Part shown: piece after piece, positions 59,221 through 64,000 of the stretch
Layout of the letters: each line of letters opens with the position of its first letter
Numbering within the stretch: the stretch's first letter is position 1
Assembly (NCBI GenBank): GCA_015680685.1
Contig: MNCI01006084.1
Coordinates: forward strand, 185,842 to 249,841
DNA from: Gnetum montanum
Taxonomy: Eukaryota > Streptophyta > Gnetopsida > Gnetales > Gnetaceae
DNA: 64,000 nt
Direction of reading: 5' to 3'
The notes under the pieces: generated by a model
Databases searched by the model: none
The model's input: the letters and a program-made list of their open reading frames with translations, nothing else
Told to the model about the DNA's origin: nothing
Made by a program: the position numbers and the translations under genes

Positions 59221-60501
59221 ATGACAAAGCCTCATCAGCTAGTTCTAGTTTTGTCTCTGTTGTTTGTGGATTTTTGGTTTGTAGAAGAAGTTGTGGCAAG
59301 GAAGGGTAAAGTTTGTGATAGGACAAGAGTGCCAAGGAGAGTATTGCTACAACAAAACCATTTCCCAGGTTTTCACTAGATCAATTTAAAAAAAATTTTT
59401 AGGAATGGATTTTTTCCTTGTTGCATGCAGGTTTTTGGAACTTAGACATAGTTTTTTGATTCAATCAAGTATACGTGGACAGGGGATTCAAATAAATACT
59501 AGGGTGGAAATCTTATAAACAAAGATCAGATTCATCCATGTAGGCAAGCAAGGAATAGCCTAAAAAATACTTGCTAATACATGAAAATCCAGGTTACATT
59601 TTCTCAGAATTTAGGAAATTTCTTAGAGCTTGGTAGCTATGACAAAGCCTCATCAGTTGGTTCTAGTTCTGGCTTTGCTAGTTGCAAGTTTATGGTTTGC
59701 AGAAGAAGTTGTAGCAAGGAAGGGAAAAGTCTATGATAGAGGATGAGAGTGAAAAGGAGAGTAATGCTACAACAAAACCATTTCCCAGGTTTTCACAATG
59801 GATCAGTTTGAAAATTTGTTTTAGGAACAGATTTTTGCATTGCTGCATGTAGGTTTTTTAAACTCAAACAATTTTTTGATTTAATTAGGTACAGGTGGGT
59901 AGGGGATTCAAAGAAATACTTGGGCAAAATCGAAGGCCAAAAATTTGTGGTAATTATAATGAATCCCACTAAACCGAAAGGATACTTTGAGAAAGAAATT
60001 TTGAAGGATACTCTGAGAAAGCAATTTTAAATGATGCTGTAAAGATTTTGTTTGACAGAGTTTCCTATTGGCCATACTACACTTGCCTCACTGAAATTAT
60101 CGATGATGACATCATATTATTGTCTCTTTCCAAACTCACTCATCATGCTGGTAGCAAATTCAAGTATGTAATTAACAAAAACTTCATGCCCTTGCAATAC
60201 CACCTTTATTAATGTAATTATAATGCTTTTACATTACCTTATTTTGGTATTTTTTTCACAACGGTAACATGAAATATATTGCTTAAATAATGTAGATGGG
60301 CACTTGTAAAAGATGAAGCTATGTACAATAGAATGAAAGAGTATGTATGATCATCTGTTTTCATGTAAGGCAGATTTCCTTGTAGCTTAACTATTTACCA
60401 ATTTTGAAGTTTAGCATGATAATCAGCATTGTTGCTTATGTTTCATGCAAATGATAGGTTGGAAGCTATTGTGCAGAGGATAATGGGGAAAAAGCTCATG
60501 G
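59221..60501 (+). pseudogene. Captured multi-exon gene with signal peptide, right-arm copy
   Basis: Two tandem copies of a first exon start at 59221 (MTKPHQLVLVLSLLFVDFW) and 59639 (MTKPHQLVLVLALLVASLW). Each has a short polar start, a hydrophobic core and then ARKGKV, which reads as a secretory signal peptide. A later exon near 59,850-60,163 contains RYRWVGDSKKYLGKIEGQKF and, after a 26-bp tandem duplication, DAVKILFDRVSYWPYYTCL, ending at donor TTCAA|GTATGT. Exon 60296-60340 (WALVKDEAMYNRMK) follows AATGTAG and ends at GTATGT. Exon 60458-60501 (LEAIVQRIMGKKLM) follows ATGATAG. Reading phases agree across both introns. The family is not recognised. It runs opposite to the arm's Rep-helicase. 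Confidence 0.6.
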
Positions 60502-60544
60502 GTATTTTAACTAAAACTTGGTCTATGTGTGTTTTTCACCCATG

Positions 60545-61640
60545 CATGTAAAGATAGATTTTGATTTCCTTTCTAATGTATTTTTACCAAATAAATTAGT
60601 ATTTAAGGAATTGGAATCCATGTCCAAATAAATATCATCTTAAGGAAATAATTGAAATTTGATTAGTAACAATCCATTCCAAAAGATATAGAAGGAAAAA
60701 TAAGAGAAAGCTATAAAACAAAGATTAGAATGTAAACTTAAAATTTGAAAGTTTTACAAATTAAAACAAGGAACAAGAATAAGAATTAAAAGTCTTATAA
60801 ATTAAACACACACAAAAAAAAAAAGAATTAAAAAGATTGGAAGACAAATATGAAAATAATTTATGAAAAAATAGATATAGGGCATAGATAGATTTAATTT
60901 CCTTTTTAATGTATTTTTACTAAATAAATTAGGATTTCTTTTCTATACATGTGACATTTAAGGAATTGGAATTCATATCTAAATAAATATCACCTTAAGG
61001 AAATAATTGAAATTTGATTAGTAACAATCCATTCCAAAATTCCAAAAGATATAGTAGGAAAAATAAGAGAAAACAGTAAAACAAAGATTAGATTGTAAAC
61101 TCAAGAATTAAAAATTTTACAAATTAAAGACAAAGAACAAGAATTAAACTCAAGAATTAAAATTTTTACAAATTAAAAACAAAAAACAAGAATTAGAAAT
61201 ATTGGAAGACGAATATGAAAATAATTTATGAAAAAATAGAAATGTGCACATAGATAGATTTGATTTCTTTTCTAATGTATTTTTACTAAATAAATTAGGA
61301 TTTATTTTCTATACATGTGATATTTAAGGAATTGGAATTCATGTTTAAATAAATATCATCATAAGGAAATAATTGAAATTTGATTAGTAACAATTCATTC
61401 CAAAAGATATAGCAGAAAAAATAAGAGAAAGCAATAAAACAAAATTAGATTGTAAACTCAAGAATTAAAATTTTTACAAATTAAAGACAAAGAACAAGAA
61501 TTAAAAGTTTACAAATTAAAGACAAAGAACAAGAATTAGAAACATTGGAAGACGAAAAATTAAAATTTTTACAAATTAAAGAAAAAGAACAAGGATTAGA
61601 AACATTGGAAGATGAATATGAAAATAATTTATGAACAAAT
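60545..61640 (-). repeat. 360-bp tandem repeats, right arm
   Basis: About three units, the reverse complement of the left-arm array (GATAGATTTGATTTCCTTTC, AGGAATTGGAATTCATGT, TTTGATTAGTAACAATCC). A shorter internal duplication of TTTACAAATTAAAGACAAAG is present near 61,480-61,590. Confidence 0.85.
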
Positions 61641-61959
61641 AGAAATTTGAAAATTTACTATAGGAAAGATAGAAAGTCTAAAGAACCAAGATTTTGAGCA
61701 CTCACCATGTTATAGGTTTGTAGGTTAATCGATTTGTTGTGAGCTTAACTTTCTTCCCTTTGATTATGCATAATTATTCTTATAGTCTAGGGAGAAAGAT
61801 TAGCTTCAAAAATCATTAGCTATGATGAGTGAGGAGTTCCCATCAAAATATGGAACACAAGATAATGATAGTTCTTGCATGTATTTTGATGATTTGACCA
61901 ACAATAGATGCCAAGATAAAGATCACTATCGATTTATGACATATGTGCCATCATTGATT

Positions 61960-62230
61960 TTCAATCCACTTACAAATTGGATAGAAGTTATCAACTAAAC
62001 ATGTCTATTGCTTTGAATAAATGATTCCATTTACATCAATGAAAATTTCAGTTGTCCACTTGCAAATTGGATAGCTGTTTTCAATCAAACATGTCTATTT
62101 CTTTGAATAAATGATACCATTTACATCAATGAGAAGCCATGGTTGTGGGGCCCATTCCTGAACATGTTTATATCTTTGAATCAATGATGTCATTTACATC
62201 AATGAAAAGTCATGGTTGTGGGGCCTATCC
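61960..62230 (+). repeat. Three tandem units of about 80-90 bp
   Basis: Units share CATGTCTAT.TCTTTGAATAA, ATGAT.CCATTTACATCAATGA and, in the last two, GCCATGGTTGTGGGGCC-type ends. They lie just outside the palindrome's right edge. Short open frames here are not taken as genes. Confidence 0.75.
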
Positions 62231-62329
62231 ATATGTACAATTACACTTAGTTGTGTTTGTATGCCTATGTAGATGTACAATCAAACTTGCTACATTGAGA
62301 ATTTATATAATACCAAAAAAAAAAAACTA

Positions 62330-62600
62330 TTCCAAAGATGCCAGAAGAAAAAAAAAACACTATGCAAGGACATCCATGATGTTTTTCTTCTATATCCATT
62401 ACAAATTTGTAACGTGTAATGAAAACTTGTGTTTGTGGGCCTACCCATATTTTTTTATAATCAAAGTGTCTCCACACAACTGAAGTGTTACTAAACACAT
62501 AAAATTAATACTTTGTATAATACAAACAAACATATTCTAAGTTGGCAAAATAAAACTAATGAGTGTGGAAGGACACACTTAGCCCTGTAATATGCCTCAT
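62330..62600 (+). repeat. Dispersed repeat family C, copy at 62.5 kb
   Basis: Inverted relative to 23,820-24,111 and in the same orientation as 57,385-57,610. It contains the A-run and GAATAG-type sequence uninterrupted, so it shows the empty site into which the Tat/Ogre element inserted in the 24-kb copy. Confidence 0.8.
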
Positions 62601-62958
62601 TTCCCTTGGTAAATAATTTTGTATGTGTGGTTTTCCTATCATTTTCTCAAGGACTTTTAATTCAGTATGGGGCATGGATTTGACAAAGATGCACTATAAA
62701 TAGTTTTCTTGGTATAGCATGCCATGCTTTAGTTATCATAATAATTAATAAAAGATGTTACAATATTGAAAGTGGATATTGTCTAATTAGTTATCAATGT
62801 TATTTTGATGTCATTTGTTTCATGCTTAAAGATAATTTGGTTAGTAGTGAATGTGATCGATTGACTTGATTTTACCTAAATAATTTTCTATGTGTATGGT
62901 TTTCTTATTATTTTCTCAAGGAATTTTAATTTTATATGGGACATGGATTTGACAAAGC
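62601..62958 (-). repeat. Dispersed repeat family B, reverse copy with an internal near-duplicate
   Basis: 62,700-62,870 is the reverse complement of family B units at 22,780-23,185. Flanking it, TTTTCTCAAGGA.TTTTAATT...ATGGATTTGACAAAG occurs twice (62,640-62,695 and 62,910-62,958). The second copy diverges abruptly at 62,959, the proposed LTR start. Confidence 0.7.
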
Positions 62959-63560
62959 TGATAATGTCAAATTTCGTAATAGTGCAATATTGTAACTATG
63001 ATTTCATATCAACGATATCATAGCTAGGATGTCGTAGCTCATTCTATGTCATCATTGATGTGATGTCTTAGGATCTATGTAGCCCTATAAATAACAACAC
63101 TTGGGCACATAATTGATAACTTTTTATTCCACCCTTAGTGAAACTCTTGTAGTTTGTTTCCATAGTTTTAGTGATAGAGTGAATGCATGTAGTGTGGTGT
63201 TAAGCAGTTGTTTGAAATATTTATTCGAGTGAATTATACTTGGATATAATTCATGAACAACAATAAAGATCAAGATTAATTTTCATCATTGTAGCATCCA
63301 CTTGGTTTTCTTCATGTGTACTTAGAATAATTTTCTTGTTTTCTTAGTTAATCATTTACATTCAATCACTTTATTTTACATGTCATTAGTAAGCAGAATG
63401 GATACGACTAACTTCAAGTACTAAGTTTTAGATACACCAAGAAGAGAGGCATAAGATCCTAAACACAAGCAGGGCTCAAGGCCTAGAATTTCTATAGGAT
63501 TACAAAGAGATGAATTCTAGAGTCATAGAAGGAGAACTAGTTAGTATCGTTCTCAAACTA
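62959..63560 (+). repeat. 5' LTR of a second Athila-like element (right limit approximate)
   Basis: It begins TGATAATGTC where the flanking repeat breaks off. It has one ACGATATCA motif near 63,012 and CTATAAATAA at 63,085-63,094. It then follows the same order as the LTR at 2690: ATTCGAGTGAATTATACTTGG, AATAAAGATCAAGATTA, ATCATTGTAGCATCCACTT, AGCAGAATGGATACGACT. No end CA or primer-binding site was found, so the LTR end and leader may be deleted. Confidence 0.65.
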
Positions 63561-63583
63561 CTTCATCTTCCTCATGATCATCA

Positions 63584-64000
63584 TTGAACTTTGACAAAAG
63601 GAAACAAATGTTTAAAAATCATGACAAGAAGAGACATCATGCTCATGATAGACATGAGAATTATCAAAGGCATCTTGATGAAGAAGATGATGAGTATGAA
63701 CCACGAAGAGACATGAATAGATGTGAAAAGAGAGTGTGTGATATGAGTACCAAAGGGAACTACAACAAAGCATACGAATCCTATGACCATGAAGAGCCCT
63801 TATTGGCTACTGGTAGCATGATCAAAATTAGGGAAGCAGTGTACATTCCAACCAGGCATGTGAGGGATAGTCGCATCAAGTGACTTGATATGAATAATAT
63901 TCCTAAGTTTGAAGGGGGATATAATGCAAATCCACAACATCACCTTCAAGCGTTTCACAATGCTTCTATCCTATAGAATATTGAAAGTGAGTGGCAAAAG
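63584..64000 (+). pseudogene. gag: Athila-like gag, start only, cut by the window end
   Basis: It has a charged N-terminal part rich in Lys, His, Asp and Glu (DEEDDEYEPRRDMN), then HEEPLLATGSMIKIREAVYI, an in-frame stop at 63881-63883, and LDMNNIPKFEGGYNANPQHH and QAFHNASIL with another stop. It is clearly homologous to the gag at 3860-4090 (DEPLLATKSLMQIQEAVRIS, LDLNNFPNFLGGYD) and collinear with it. The capsid core continues beyond the window. Confidence 0.85.

Larger units (their letters stand above)
41343..61882. mobile_element. 20.5-kb imperfect palindrome of two convergent Helitrons
   Basis: The sequence from 41,343 inward on the plus strand matches the sequence from 61,882 inward on the minus strand, segment by segment: outer ends (41,355-41,520 with 61,700-61,870), tandem repeats, captured gene, captured ORF, upstream region and Rep-helicase. 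The arms meet at an unpaired spacer of about 1.05 kb (50,139-51,184). The arms differ by scattered substitutions, different stops and arm-specific segments, so this is not one sequence read twice. Helitron termini (5' TC, 3' hairpin with CTRR) were not identified. Confidence 0.8.

Noticed and set aside
41343-61882. Palindrome as a simple assembly hairpin artefact
   Set aside because: The arms differ by scattered substitutions, different stop positions and segments private to one arm (56.16-57.0 kb, 57.6-58.1 kb, 50.14-50.35 kb), which a fold-back read would not create.
62139-62483. A 114-codon plus-strand ORF
   Set aside because: It crosses tandem units and a dispersed repeat, and an A-run; its frame is not conserved in the repeat's other copies.
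1-64000. CRISPR arrays, tRNA or rRNA genes, bacterial-type operons
   Set aside because: No regular spacer arrays or structural RNA patterns were seen; gene structure with introns and retroelements is plant nuclear.

Overview
The window is a stretch of a large, repeat-rich plant nuclear genome, most likely a seed plant. Everything I can identify is a mobile element, a remnant of one, or gene pieces that look captured by one. No intact single-copy gene, tRNA or rRNA was recognised. Coding traces are broken by premature stops and frameshifts, and the flanks are AT-rich. A gymnosperm would fit, but nothing here proves it. Four single N bases (3554, 6331, 12818, 46299) mark scaffold joins or an unresolved homopolymer; the first three sit between duplicated contig ends.

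Positions 1-14,650 hold nested LTR retrotransposons. A minus-strand Ty3 integrase fragment (1-645) abuts a plus-strand Ty3 pol fragment (from 650). That pol is split by a complete, younger LTR element (2690-11486) with 5-bp target duplications AATAT, and resumes at 11,492. The younger element has an Athila-like gag and a tRNA-Asp-type primer site but no pol. In place of pol it carries a second gene (7700-10467) behind its own promoter-like module, which copies the palindromic GCGATATCGC motifs of the LTR. The host element's 3' LTR is probably 13140-14648.

Positions 14,650-24,111 are AT-rich. They hold a degenerate hAT/ZNF862-like transposase (17,950-19,790, minus), families of 100-250 bp direct and inverted repeats, and two CpG-retaining islands (16,020-16,720 and 23,435-23,900) that look like low-copy gene fragments.

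Positions 24,112-41,342 are a minus-strand Tat/Ogre-type Ty3 element with gag-protease (38,230-35,393), reverse transcriptase, two RNase H domains and integrase (28,707-25,235). A clear 3' splice site precedes the RT exon. The 6.6 kb between protease and RT contains a multi-exon gene on the opposite strand (30,980-34,579). Its central domain looks like the one in the second gene of the Athila-like element. LTR and untranslated parts are full of a hairpin-forming motif, GGAGAGCATAGT.

Positions 41,343-61,882 form a 20.5-kb imperfect palindrome of two convergent Helitrons. Each arm has, from outside in, 360-bp tandem repeats, a captured multi-exon gene with a signal peptide, other captured segments, and a Rep-helicase gene. 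The left Rep-helicase (46,018-50,354) reaches helicase motif VI; the right one (55,444-51,185) is cut off before it. Only the right arm has an unrecognised gene with a 157-codon intact frame (56,182-56,924). Positions 61,883-64,000 contain tandem and dispersed repeats, then the LTR and gag start of another Athila-like element that runs off the window.
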